Below are positions 1 through 5,203 of a stretch of DNA of 10,217 nucleotides, in pieces. Below the pieces are notes generated by a model, which did no database searches, was not told where the DNA came from, and saw only the letters and a list, made by a program, of their open reading frames with translations. The stretch spans positions 1-10,217 of the forward strand of contig DZCR01000119.1 in assembly GCA_022736495.1 (NCBI GenBank), given 5' to 3'. The translations under genes and the position numbers were made by a program. This stretch comes from Desulfobacca acetoxidans. GTDB lineage: Bacteria; Desulfobacterota; Desulfobaccia; Desulfobaccales; 0-14-0-80-60-11. Each line of letters begins with the position of its first letter. Position 1 is the stretch's first letter.

Positions 1-1032
1 CCGCGGGGTCGCTACATTGAAAAAGGCCATGGGCGCTTTGACCTTTTCTAAAAAAGCCAAGGTTTCATCGAATAACTGTGTATGGTCCCCATCCAGACCG
101 AACATGAAGTTCAGGGAATAGAAGATGCCCCGCTCCCGCAAGCGACCCAGGAGCACCTCATATTCGGCCACCGGATTCTGCACCTTTTCGATGGAGGAGA
201 TAGACTCCTGGCAGACATTCTCGATGCCAATGTTGACGTGGTTACAACCGGATTTCTTGGCCAGATCCAGCAAGTCTTCATCCCTGGAGGTGTTAATGGT
301 CCACAGGCAGCTCCACTTCACGTTCAGGGGCATCAGGGCCTTGAAGAGCTCCTTGGCGTATTCCCGGTGTCCGGTGAGATTATCGTCAATGAAATAGATA
401 TTTTTCAGACCGGTGATGCGCACGTTGGCCTTGATCTCCTCAATCACCTCCCCCAGGGGCCGCCGCCGGTAGGTGTGGCCGTACACGATGGGGACTTCGC
501 AGAAGGCACAGTGATAAGGGCAGCCGCGAGAGGTCTGAGTGGGCAGGATCTTGACCCGGTAGCGTCGATAGTCCAGCAACTCCAGGCGGGGCCGGGGCAG
601 CCCCACCAAATCGTGAAACTCCGGGGCCTGGTAGCGGGACTTCAGGCGTTTGACCAGAGCATCCTCCAAGACCTCATGCCACACCGACTCGGCCTCGCCC
701 ACGACCACCGCATCACAATGCTCCAGCGCCTCCTCAGGATGGAGGGAGACATGAAAACCGCCCATCACCACTTGCCGGCCCCGCTGGCGGAATTCAGCGG
801 CAATTTCATAAGCCCGTTCCGCAGTGGCGCAGGTGGCGGTGATCCCCACCAGGTCATATGCCCGATGATACGGGATAGGCATCAGGCGGTCATCCACCAG
901 CTCCACCTGAATGCCTTTAGGGGTAAGGCCTGCCAGGTAAGGCAGGGTGATCCCCACCAGCCAGCGGGTACTGCTGCGCAGGGGTTTACGATCAGGGTAT
1001 TTGGTAGTCGGTTGAACCAGTAAAATTCTCAT
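1..1032 (-). CDS. B12-binding-domain radical SAM protein (partial, C-terminus outside window)
   Basis: The minus strand is open from an ATG at 1032 to the window edge, giving 344 residues with no stop, so the gene continues to the left. Residues 1-130 look like a cobalamin-binding Rossmann domain: an N-terminal MRILLVQP strand, then GGFHVSLHPEEAL (91-103) and the VVGEAE signature near 110-115. The usual DxHxxG cobalt-ligating motif is not visible; D48-R-L-M occupies roughly that place, as in other members that bind B12 without the lower His ligand. The radical SAM cluster motif CxxxCxxC is C171, C175, C178 in SRGCPYHCAFC, followed by FIDDNLTG near 214-221. The family reductively cleaves S-adenosylmethionine at a [4Fe-4S] cluster and often methylates or rearranges lipids, cofactors or natural products. 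The substrate cannot be told from this sequence. It is transcribed divergently from a methyltransferase gene. Confidence 0.9.
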   Translation of the reverse strand, partial: MRILLVQPTTKYPDRKPLRSSTRWLVGITLPYLAGLTPKGIQVELVDDRLMPIPYHRAYDLVGITATCATAERAYEIAAEFRQRGRQVVMGGFHVSLHPEEALEHCDAVVVGEAESVWHEVLEDALVKRLKSRYQAPEFHDLVGLPRPRLELLDYRRYRVKILPTQTSRGCPYHCAFCEVPIVYGHTYRRRPLGEVIEEIKANVRITGLKNIYFIDDNLTGHREYAKELFKALMPLNVKWSCLWTINTSRDEDLLDLAKKSGCNHVNIGIENVCQESISSIEKVQNPVAEYEVLLGRLRERGIFYSLNFMFGLDGDHTQLFDETLAFLEKVKAPMAFFNVATPR

Positions 1033-1079
1033 AAAACAGTCCAGCCCCGAAATCACGGGCACAAAATCATCTTGGGGTT

Positions 1080-1108
1080 ATTTTATTAAGACGGTTAATT
1101 GATTACAA
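1080..1108 (-). promoter_or_regulatory. candidate sigma70-type promoter for the radical SAM gene
   Basis: Read on the minus strand, TTGTAA (1103-1108) is followed after 17 nt by TAAAAT (1080-1085). That is 4/6 and 5/6 matches to the consensus at ideal spacing. It would give a leader of about 40 nt before the ATG at 1032. The leader has no strong Shine-Dalgarno. Seen by eye only. Confidence 0.45.
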
Positions 1109-1155
1109 TATATCATAAGATACCCCGGCGCGGGGCGCAAGGGTGACGAGAGGGC

Positions 1156-1182
1156 ATGACAAGAAGTATATTTCTATATAAT
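1156..1182 (+). promoter_or_regulatory. candidate promoter for the methyltransferase gene
   Basis: ATGACA (1156-1161) and a perfect TATAAT (1177-1182) are separated by 15 nt, shorter than the usual 17. Transcription would start near 1189, leaving only about 14 nt before the GTG start at 1203, with at most a weak GAG (1188-1190) as ribosome site. The mRNA would be nearly leaderless. The space 1033-1202 otherwise holds only the divergent promoter of the neighbouring gene and a short GC-rich palindrome near 1123-1135. Confidence 0.4.
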
Positions 1183-1202
1183 TCTTTGAGTTAACTGACC
1201 AC

Positions 1203-2096
1203 GTGCAAACCATCCTTTGTCCCCTCTGTGAACAAGACAACACCACTCCGGTGGCCCGGCGCCGGGAACGAGACCTCAGCATCACCACGGTGGCGTGCCG
1301 GCAGTGCGGCCTGATCTACCACAACCCGGTGATCGAAGACCGGGATCGCCAAGAAGCCGCGGTGAGCTCTCGCCAGTGGCATACGGGCGCCGTAGATAAC
1401 GCCCGGCAACTGCGGAAACTGGAGAAACGCTGGCATTTACAGTGGCCCATGCTACAAGCCGTCTTCCATCCCGGCGACCGCGTTCTGGAGATCGGCTGCG
1501 GCCTGGGTCTGGTCGGCGGCAGGCTGAAAAGCCTGGGTGCCGTGGTCTGGGCCGTTGAGCCCGATCCAGACCAGGCAGCCTATGCCCGCCAGCATTATGG
1601 CCTCGAGGTCGCACCCCTCCACTTCGAAGATGTAAGCTTCCAGTCTCAGCAGTTCGATCTGATCATAGCTTCCCACGTGATCGAACATTTCCCCCATCCG
1701 CTGGCCTTTTTGCGCCAACTCCGGGCCTATGCCCATCCGGACACCCGGCTCTTCCTGGAAACCCCCAACGTCCTGGCCACCAAGGTGAGCTACCGGCGCA
1801 TGTTTTCCCCGGCCCACAACTTCTATTTTGCCCCCCAAACCTTGAACTGGCTCCTCGCCAAGGCGGGTTGGCAGGTAGACAAGCTCCGGGTCTTTCGCCG
1901 GGACTCCTTCCAGATCTTAGCCCGCCCCTCTCCCCCTCAACAGCCTGCCATCGACCCCGGCATGGCCCGGCAGGTCATACAAGCCATCAACCGCCACCGA
2001 TACCTGTATTATCTTAAGCTGTTATTTATTTGGCGCAAGCTGCCCTGGTGGCAAAAGTATTGGATGTACCAGCCCAGGGAGCATACCACCGGCTGA
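1203..2096 (+). CDS. class I SAM-dependent methyltransferase with N-terminal zinc ribbon
   Basis: The protein has 297 residues. Two CxxC pairs (C6-P-L-C9 and C32-R-Q-C35) form a treble-clef or zinc-ribbon-like knuckle, as in the methyltransferases often found in cell-surface glycan and O-antigen clusters. The Rossmann fold follows: motif I LEIGCGLG at 95-102, an acidic strand-2 end at VEPD (118-121), IASHVIEHF (155-163) and LETPN (185-189), typical of the Methyltransf_11/23-type families. Residues 265-290 are rich in Trp, Tyr and Lys and could bind membrane or a hydrophobic partner. The GTG start is essentially forced: an in-frame TAA lies at 1179-1181 and no other start codon stands between. 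The gene is divergent from the radical SAM gene and convergent with the small gene ending at 2118. The methyl acceptor is unknown. Confidence 0.88.
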   Translation: MQTILCPLCEQDNTTPVARRRERDLSITTVACRQCGLIYHNPVIEDRDRQEAAVSSRQWHTGAVDNARQLRKLEKRWHLQWPMLQAVFHPGDRVLEIGCGLGLVGGRLKSLGAVVWAVEPDPDQAAYARQHYGLEVAPLHFEDVSFQSQQFDLIIASHVIEHFPHPLAFLRQLRAYAHPDTRLFLETPNVLATKVSYRRMFSPAHNFYFAPQTLNWLLAKAGWQVDKLRVFRRDSFQILARPSPPQQPAIDPGMARQVIQAINRHRYLYYLKLLFIWRKLPWWQKYWMYQPREHTTG

Positions 2097-2117
2097 ATCC
2101 CAATCAGGTGCCTCCGA

Positions 2118-2420
2118 TCAGGTCTTGCGGACCAGGGGGATAACTTTGGCCTTGCTTTCCAGAGGGGGGGAGCCGGGATCGGGCAGGTCCTTGGGGGGAA
2201 TGAGTTCCAGCTTCACCGGTTGCCCCCCCATGGTAAATTCTTCTCCCTGGATGTGGGTTTCTTCCAGAATCCATACCAGGGTCTGGGGCGGCAGGGTCAG
2301 CACCAGCAATTCCACCTGATACCACCCGCGCTTGACATCCGGGGTAATATCGTTGATGCGGGCGTAAAACGCGGGCGTGCGGTCGAGGTGAACCAGTAAT
2401 AAATCGTTGATTGTGGCCAT
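2118..2420 (-). CDS. hypothetical protein, 100 aa
   Basis: I do not recognise a named family. The protein begins MATINDLLLVHLD and has alternating hydrophobic strands (VELLVLTLPPQTLVWIL, about 37-53), an EEFTMGGQPVKLELIPP segment (about 60-76) and a polar Pro/Lys C-terminus. It reads as a small, soluble, mainly beta protein with no signal peptide, membrane segment or catalytic motif. Codon use looks genuine: G/C at third positions like its neighbours. This frame is preferred over the overlapping 73-residue frame at 2104-2325, which is Gly/Pro/Arg-rich and lacks hydrophobic periodicity. The start ATG at 2420 has no obvious Shine-Dalgarno. It is a stand-alone gene, convergent with the methyltransferase (21-nt gap) and divergent from the cupin. 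Confidence 0.7.
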   Translation of the reverse strand: MATINDLLLVHLDRTPAFYARINDITPDVKRGWYQVELLVLTLPPQTLVWILEETHIQGEEFTMGGQPVKLELIPPKDLPDPGSPPLESKAKVIPLVRKT

Positions 2421-2663
2421 AACAGTTGTTTAGCGTGGGGCCGATGCGGATATCGTGCCGATGTGAGTCCGGCCCGGCCGCCTCACTTTACCAGACCACC
2501 CTAAAAAAGCAAGGTTGCAGAAGCCGGAGCGCCCGGTCAGGCCAGAGCCTGCTAATTCCTGAAATTTCAACCTCTGCCTCTTTCTTTCTGAGCCGCAATC
2601 CTTAAATTATAAACGGTCGGCAATTCTTTGGCGATTACTGGCGCCGCCACCCAGGGAGGCCAG
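2421..2663. promoter_or_regulatory. divergent intergenic region between the hypothetical gene and the cupin
   Basis: No gene is seen in these 243 nt. On the minus strand TTGCTT (2507-2512), a 16-nt spacer and TAAAGT (2485-2490) make a weak promoter candidate for the 100-aa gene. On the plus strand TATAAA (2608-2613) is a possible -10 for the cupin, but the matching -35 position (2585-2590) fits poorly. The cupin Shine-Dalgarno AGGGAGG lies at 2653-2659. Confidence 0.3.
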
Positions 2664-3074
2664 ATGGCAGCAGTCCATTTCATCGATCTGCGCAGTGCAA
2701 TTCATCGCGACGCCCGGGGAATGAGCTTCTTTCCCTGGCAGGGGCGCCTTAAGCAAACCGGGGACCTTCTCAGGACCTTTCACCTCATTTCCATCCGCCC
2801 AGGCCATACCCGGGGCAACCATCTCCATCCCGGCCACGCCGAGTGGCTCTACCCTTTCCACGGCGACGGCGTCCTCTTCTGGCAAGAGGCCTCCGGCCAG
2901 GCCCAGGAAAGGCTCATTTCAGGGGACAGCACCCTCATCCTCGTCCCGCCGGGGATCGCCCATGCCGTCAAGAACCCTGGCCCGGAGATCCTCTACCTCC
3001 TGGCCTGGCGGGAGGAGGTCGGAGCCGTCACCGCCACTGAGCCTGAAACTGTGCCCCATACCGTAACAAGTTGA
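2664..3074 (+). CDS. small single-domain cupin protein
   Basis: The protein has 136 residues. Cupin motif 1, G(X)5HXH(X)4E(X)6G, matches exactly (PGHTRGNHLHPGHAEWLYPFHG contains two His and a Glu as metal ligands). Motif 2 is present as GDSTLILVPPGIAHAVKN, with PPG, the metal-ligand His and the terminal Asn, although the leading Gly is two residues farther than in the textbook pattern. The family covers isomerases, dioxygenases and sensors that bind Fe, Mn, Ni or Zn; the compact WLY-rich barrel resembles sugar-nucleotide-type or polysaccharide-associated cupins, but no substrate can be assigned. ATG 2664 is chosen over the in-frame TTG at 2628 because AGGGAGG (2653-2659) sits 4 nt upstream and the fold begins at AAVHFIDLR. 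It is a lone plus-strand gene between two minus-strand small genes. Confidence 0.85.
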   Translation: MAAVHFIDLRSAIHRDARGMSFFPWQGRLKQTGDLLRTFHLISIRPGHTRGNHLHPGHAEWLYPFHGDGVLFWQEASGQAQERLISGDSTLILVPPGIAHAVKNPGPEILYLLAWREEVGAVTATEPETVPHTVTS

Positions 3075-3083
3075 AGCATGGTG

Positions 3084-3104
3084 GCACCGGCGTCTCGCCT
3101 GTGC
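3084..3104. repeat. imperfect palindrome downstream of the cupin gene
   Basis: GCACCGGCG (3084-3092) and CGCCTGTGC (3096-3104) form a 9-bp stem with one mismatch and a 3-nt TCT loop, starting 10 nt past the cupin stop. No T-run follows, so it is not a standard intrinsic terminator. It resembles the short GC-rich palindromic units scattered between genes in many bacterial genomes. Confidence 0.5.
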
Positions 3105-3147
3105 AGGCGCAGGCTAAAGCTGGGGCCGCCAAAAAATCCCAGAGCTC

Positions 3148-3177
3148 GTAGGGCGGGAAAGCGCAGCGCAGCCCGCC
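3148..3177. repeat. GTAGGGCGGG-type palindromic intergenic repeat, copy 1
   Basis: GTAGGGCGGG (3148-3157) opens a hairpin whose stem GGCGGG (3152-3157) pairs with CCCGCC (3172-3177); the loop holds GCGC-A-GCGC. The same 10-mer recurs on the opposite strand at 5215-5224 as the arm of another palindrome, which points to a dispersed family. It lies in the convergent space between the cupin and the His-rich gene. Confidence 0.6.
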
Positions 3178-3235
3178 TTTAACATTATTCCTCTCCAGCC
3201 CCCAAATTTTATCCTCTGCCGGCCAGACAAAAAAG

Positions 3236-3316
3236 GGAAAGCCACGAACGCTCTTTCCAGGATTCATCCCGGAGACGGCCTTCGTGGCTTAATTGTCAGA
3301 CTATCCGTGGCTTTCC
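3236..3316. terminator. alternative hairpins between convergent genes (possible bidirectional terminator)
   Basis: The arm around 3236-3248 (GGAAAGCCACGAA) can pair with either of two downstream arms: AAGCCACGAA with TTCGTGGCTT (3281-3290), a perfect 10 bp, or GGAAAGCCACG with CGTGGCTTTCC (3306-3316), a perfect 11 bp. The second right arm ends one base before the last base of the His-rich gene's stop codon (3318). Loops are long (32 and 59 nt) and no clean T-run follows, so the terminator role is a guess. Confidence 0.35.
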
Positions 3317-3317
3317 G

Positions 3318-3479
3318 TTAATGGCAGCACTTGTGCTCGTGCTGATGATGCCCGTCCGTGTGAGTGTGCTCGTGAGTATGAACTCCTGCCTCATGGCAAT
3401 GCTCGTGCCCGTCATGGGTGTGAGCATAGGCCTCGTGGCTGTGTTCATGCCCATGCTTGTCTTTGTTGTGGCAGCACAT
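3318..3479 (-). CDS. 53-aa histidine/cysteine-rich putative metal-binding protein
   Basis: Translation from ATG 3479 to TAA 3318 gives 53 residues, of which 19 are His and 5 are Cys. Most His occur as HxH pairs (HGHEHSH, HTHDGHEHCH, HTHEHTH, HHQHEH), interspersed with Glu and Asp. Both ends carry a CCH triplet (MCCH at the start, KCCH at the end). There is no signal peptide or membrane segment, so it should be cytoplasmic. Composition resembles known His-rich Ni/Zn/Cu reservoirs such as Helicobacter Hpn and the His-rich tails of HypB and SlyD, but it is a free-standing mini protein and I do not recognise a named family. It is real rather than a chance frame: a perfect SD (AAGGAGGTG, 3487-3495) lies 7 nt upstream and a consensus promoter precedes that. 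Function (storage, buffering or delivery of Ni, Zn or Cu) is inferred from composition only. Confidence 0.85.
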   Translation of the reverse strand: MCCHNKDKHGHEHSHEAYAHTHDGHEHCHEAGVHTHEHTHTDGHHQHEHKCCH

Positions 3480-3486
3480 GCGGCTT

Positions 3487-3495
3487 CACCTCCTT
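3487..3495 (-). promoter_or_regulatory. perfect Shine-Dalgarno of the His-rich gene
   Basis: Minus-strand AAGGAGGTG is fully complementary to the anti-SD end of 16S rRNA and sits 7 nt before the ATG at 3479. It is the strongest ribosome site in the window and predicts high translation. Confidence 0.85.
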
Positions 3496-3515
3496 TTGCT
3501 TAAGTCTCTTTATAT

Positions 3516-3543
3516 ATTATAAATCTGCCCTGCTCCTTGTCAA
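3516..3543 (-). promoter_or_regulatory. perfect-consensus sigma70-type promoter of the His-rich gene
   Basis: TTGACA (3538-3543) and TATAAT (3516-3521) on the minus strand both match consensus exactly, 16 nt apart. The start point would be near 3509, about 30 nt before the ATG. It lies 36 nt beyond the PHP stop codon, so the small gene is an independent unit. No clear operator palindrome for a metal repressor is visible; the AT tract TATATATTATA (3511-3521) overlaps the -10. Confidence 0.75.
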
Positions 3544-3578
3544 TACCGCTAGATAAAATTGAGCTAGGCCCCGAATAT

Positions 3579-4448
3579 TTAAGGTGCCGGGGGATAGGCC
3601 TGCCGGCGCCAGGCTTTCAGGGCTTCCACCAGCGCGTAGGTAACTTTGCTTTGGCAAGACATGCTTCCCAGGGTGATCTCCGGCTTGTTGAGGCCGTGGA
3701 AGTCGGAGCCGCCGCTGATTACCAGGTCCAATTCCCGGGCCAGCTTCAGGTACAGGGTTTCCTGCTCCGGGGAGTGCTCCGAGTAAAAGACTTCCAGACC
3801 CGCCAACCCCAGGTCTTTCAGTGCGATGAGCAGGTTCTTCAGGGCGAAGGCCGAGCCCAGATTGAGGGTGAAGGGGTGGGCCAGGACCGGTATGCCCTTA
3901 GCTGCGCGAATCATGGCCAGGGCCTGGTCCGGGGGAAACCGGAACTTGCTGACGTAAGCGGCGCGCTGGTAGCCCAGGAACTTATCGAAAGCCTCCTGGA
4001 GGTTGGCGACGTAGCCCGCTTCCATGAGGGCCCGGGCGATGTGGGGCCGGCCCACCTGGCCGCCGCCGGAGATTTCCTCCACCCGGGCCATAGTGATCAT
4101 GACCCCCAGATCGTTCAACTTTTTAATGATCTGGGGGTTGCGGTCGATGCGGGCCTGCTTGAGCACCGCCAGGCGCTCATCCAGGCGGCCATCCTGATAC
4201 TCGATGAACAGCCCCAGGATGTGCATGGTGCCGCCGGGATACTGGGCGCTGATCTCCACCCCGGGGATGACCTCCACCCCATAAGTCTCCCCCGCGGCCA
4301 CGGCTTCGGGCAGGCCGTCCACGGTGTCATGGTCAGTGAGGGCCATGGCTACCAGGCCCCCTGCTTTAGCCAGGCGCACCACCTCCGCCGGGGGATAAGA
4401 TCCGTCCGAGGCGGTGGAGTGGGTATGCAGGTCGATGAGTTTTTTTAT
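3579..4448 (-). CDS. PHP-domain phosphoesterase (YciV/TrpH-like, RNase AM or nucleoside 3',5'-bisphosphate phosphatase family); start codon appears to be ATA
   Basis: Counting from an ATA codon at 4448 the protein has 289 residues. PHP metal ligands are all present: HTHS (H8, H10) and D15 in the first strand, TDHDT (38-42), E65 in PGVEIS, MHILG (H76), then GRPH, LAHP and a terminal GGSDFHG. Order and spacing match the COG0613 group, which hydrolyses 3',5'-bisphosphonucleotides or RNA 5' ends. No ATG, GTG or TTG stands in frame between the upstream stop (4512-4514) and the conserved HTH motif; the next in-frame start is GTG 4382, which would cut off the HxH motif. A GGGAGG ribosome site (4455-4460) lies 6 nt before ATA-AAA-AAA-CTC, so the original was very likely ATG-AAA-AAA (MKKLIDLHTHS). 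Either ATA is used at reduced rate, the gene is damaged, or the base is a sequencing error. The enzyme domain itself is intact. Confidence 0.85.
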   Translation of the reverse strand: MKKLIDLHTHSTASDGSYPPAEVVRLAKAGGLVAMALTDHDTVDGLPEAVAAGETYGVEVIPGVEISAQYPGGTMHILGLFIEYQDGRLDERLAVLKQARIDRNPQIIKKLNDLGVMITMARVEEISGGGQVGRPHIARALMEAGYVANLQEAFDKFLGYQRAAYVSKFRFPPDQALAMIRAAKGIPVLAHPFTLNLGSAFALKNLLIALKDLGLAGLEVFYSEHSPEQETLYLKLARELDLVISGGSDFHGLNKPEITLGSMSCQSKVTYALVEALKAWRRQAYPPAP

Positions 4449-4454
4449 TGCAAG

Positions 4455-4460
4455 CCTCCC
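4455..4460 (-). promoter_or_regulatory. ribosome binding site that fixes the PHP start
   Basis: GGGAGG on the minus strand, with a 6-nt spacer (CTTGCA), points at the ATA codon at 4446-4448. An overlapping ATG at 4462 (TTATGGGAGG) runs into TAA after five codons (4445-4447), so it cannot serve this gene. Confidence 0.6.
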
Positions 4461-4470
4461 ATAACTTCCC

Positions 4471-4503
4471 CTCGCTCCCCAGCTTTTCCTGTTTCGGAAC
4501 GAG
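4471..4503. repeat. CTCGTTCC/GGAACGAG inverted repeat, copy A (decayed)
   Basis: CTCGCTCC (4471-4478) and GGAACGAG (4496-4503) are 8-bp arms with one mismatch around an AGCTTTTCC-containing centre. The GGAACGAG arm recurs at 5182-5189 in a similar palindrome, so these look like members of one dispersed family. It lies directly upstream of the PHP ribosome site, within the likely PHP leader. Confidence 0.5.
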
Positions 4504-4523
4504 TAAGTAATTTATTGAGTGCT

Positions 4524-4590
4524 CATTCGGAAGGCCCTTATTTTCCCTCCCCCTTAAGGGGCCCACCAGGGGAGAAGGAGTTTCCGAATG
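4524..4590. repeat. nested inverted-repeat element (67 nt)
   Basis: Outer arms CATTCGGAA (4524-4532) and TTCCGAATG (4582-4590) are perfect 9-bp complements. Inside them CTCCCC (4547-4552) pairs with GGGGAG (4569-4574), and CCTTAAGG (4552-4559) is self-complementary. The element ends 9 nt from the stop of the 181-aa gene (4599), so it lies between that gene and the PHP gene and could act as a terminator or mRNA-stability hairpin. Symmetric ends recall a miniature inverted-repeat element, but no target duplication is evident. Confidence 0.5.
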
Positions 4591-4598
4591 GAAACTAT

Positions 4599-5144
4599 TT
4601 AACTAAAATTCTGCACGCAGCCGGTCCAAAAATAGAGGACTTTATCCGACACCGGTCCCAGCAATTGAATTTTTTCTTCATTACTTAAGGGTTCGATAAA
4701 AAGATTATCCAACAGATAGCTCACCGTGGTCGGGCAGGACAGGGTCATTGGGTCAGAAATATCCTGTTTGAATCTTTCCCCATACTGCGCATATCTGCTG
4801 CGGCTGAGATCATGGAATTTATCCGAGACCGACTGAATCTCGGCAGTATCACTTATATTATGATCTGCGATGATGACCTTATTGATAAAATGCTCTTGCA
4901 TATCATCGTAAAAACCATGGATCACTGCCAGGGCCTGGTCCTTTTCGGGTTTAGCCAAGGAATACGTATCCGCGATGATAAACATGGCAAAGGCCAGGGC
5001 TTCCACGATGTCCAGAGGCCTTTGACCAAAGCCTTTCTCCACCAGCAGCCGGCTGATGGCGCTGACCATGCCGAAAGCTAGCGATTTCATCTGCTCGCTG
5101 TCGGATTTGCCATTGGTGCCCTTATCCTTATCAAGATTGTTCAT
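4599..5144 (-). CDS. hypothetical protein, 181 aa
   Basis: No family recognised. The N-terminal 17 residues are polar and Lys/Asp-rich. Residues 18-85 (MKSLAFGMVSAISRLL, then PLDIVEALAFAMFIIADTYSLA) look like amphipathic or hydrophobic helices, and the rest is charged with several aromatic residues, ending YFWTGCVQNFS. The AFAMFIIADTY stretch is moderately hydrophobic but contains Asp and is short, so a mostly helical soluble or peripheral protein is likeliest. The gene is visibly AT-richer than pdxJ, PHP or phoH, with more A/T-ending codons, suggesting acquisition or relaxed selection. ATG 5144 follows an AGGG at 4-nt distance, a modest ribosome site. Palindromic repeats flank both sides (4524-4590 and 5162-5220); no promoter of its own is evident, so it may depend on read-through from pdxJ. 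Confidence 0.65.
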   Translation of the reverse strand: MNNLDKDKGTNGKSDSEQMKSLAFGMVSAISRLLVEKGFGQRPLDIVEALAFAMFIIADTYSLAKPEKDQALAVIHGFYDDMQEHFINKVIIADHNISDTAEIQSVSDKFHDLSRSRYAQYGERFKQDISDPMTLSCPTTVSYLLDNLFIEPLSNEEKIQLLGPVSDKVLYFWTGCVQNFS

Positions 5145-5161
5145 GAAACCCTGTTACCTTG

Positions 5162-5189
5162 CGTTCCCAAGTGTGAACCAGGGAACGAG
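5162..5189. repeat. CTCGTTCC/GGAACGAG inverted repeat, copy B
   Basis: CGTTCCC (5162-5168) and GGGAACG (5181-5187) are perfect 7-bp arms around a 12-nt centre; the right arm extends to GGAACGAG, as in copy A at 4471-4503. It sits 17 nt upstream of the ATG of the 181-aa gene and would form a hairpin in that leader. Confidence 0.55.
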
Positions 5190-5203
5190 GCGAAAGGACT
5201 TAC

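Noticed and set aside
82..1023. 313-codon open frame on the plus strand
   Set aside because: Antisense to the radical SAM gene, whose minus-strand frame carries CxxxCxxC and a B12 domain. The plus translation is His/Gln/Gly-rich without any motif.
2104..2325. 73-codon minus-strand frame overlapping the 100-aa gene
   Set aside because: Gly/Pro/Arg-rich translation without hydrophobic periodicity; the 100-aa frame has better composition and its own ATG.
2628..2663. TTG start for the cupin at 2628
   Set aside because: The 12 extra residues are not part of the fold, and ATG 2664 has a strong AGGGAGG ribosome site just upstream.
3028..3267. 79-codon minus-strand frame across the cupin end and repeats
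   Set aside because: It runs through palindromic repeats and antisense to the cupin C-terminus; the translation looks random.
3293..3556. Plus-strand open frames over the His-rich gene
   Set aside because: They are complements of the CAC/CAT/GAG-rich gene, giving Val/Met/Cys-rich nonsense. Promoter and Shine-Dalgarno point to the minus strand.
4366..4566. 66-codon minus-strand frame upstream of PHP
   Set aside because: It crosses two palindromic elements and has no domain character; considered only as a slippage partner of the PHP frame.
3537..4688. 383-codon open frame on the plus strand
   Set aside because: Antisense to the PHP gene and its flanks; the minus-strand protein has every PHP ligand.
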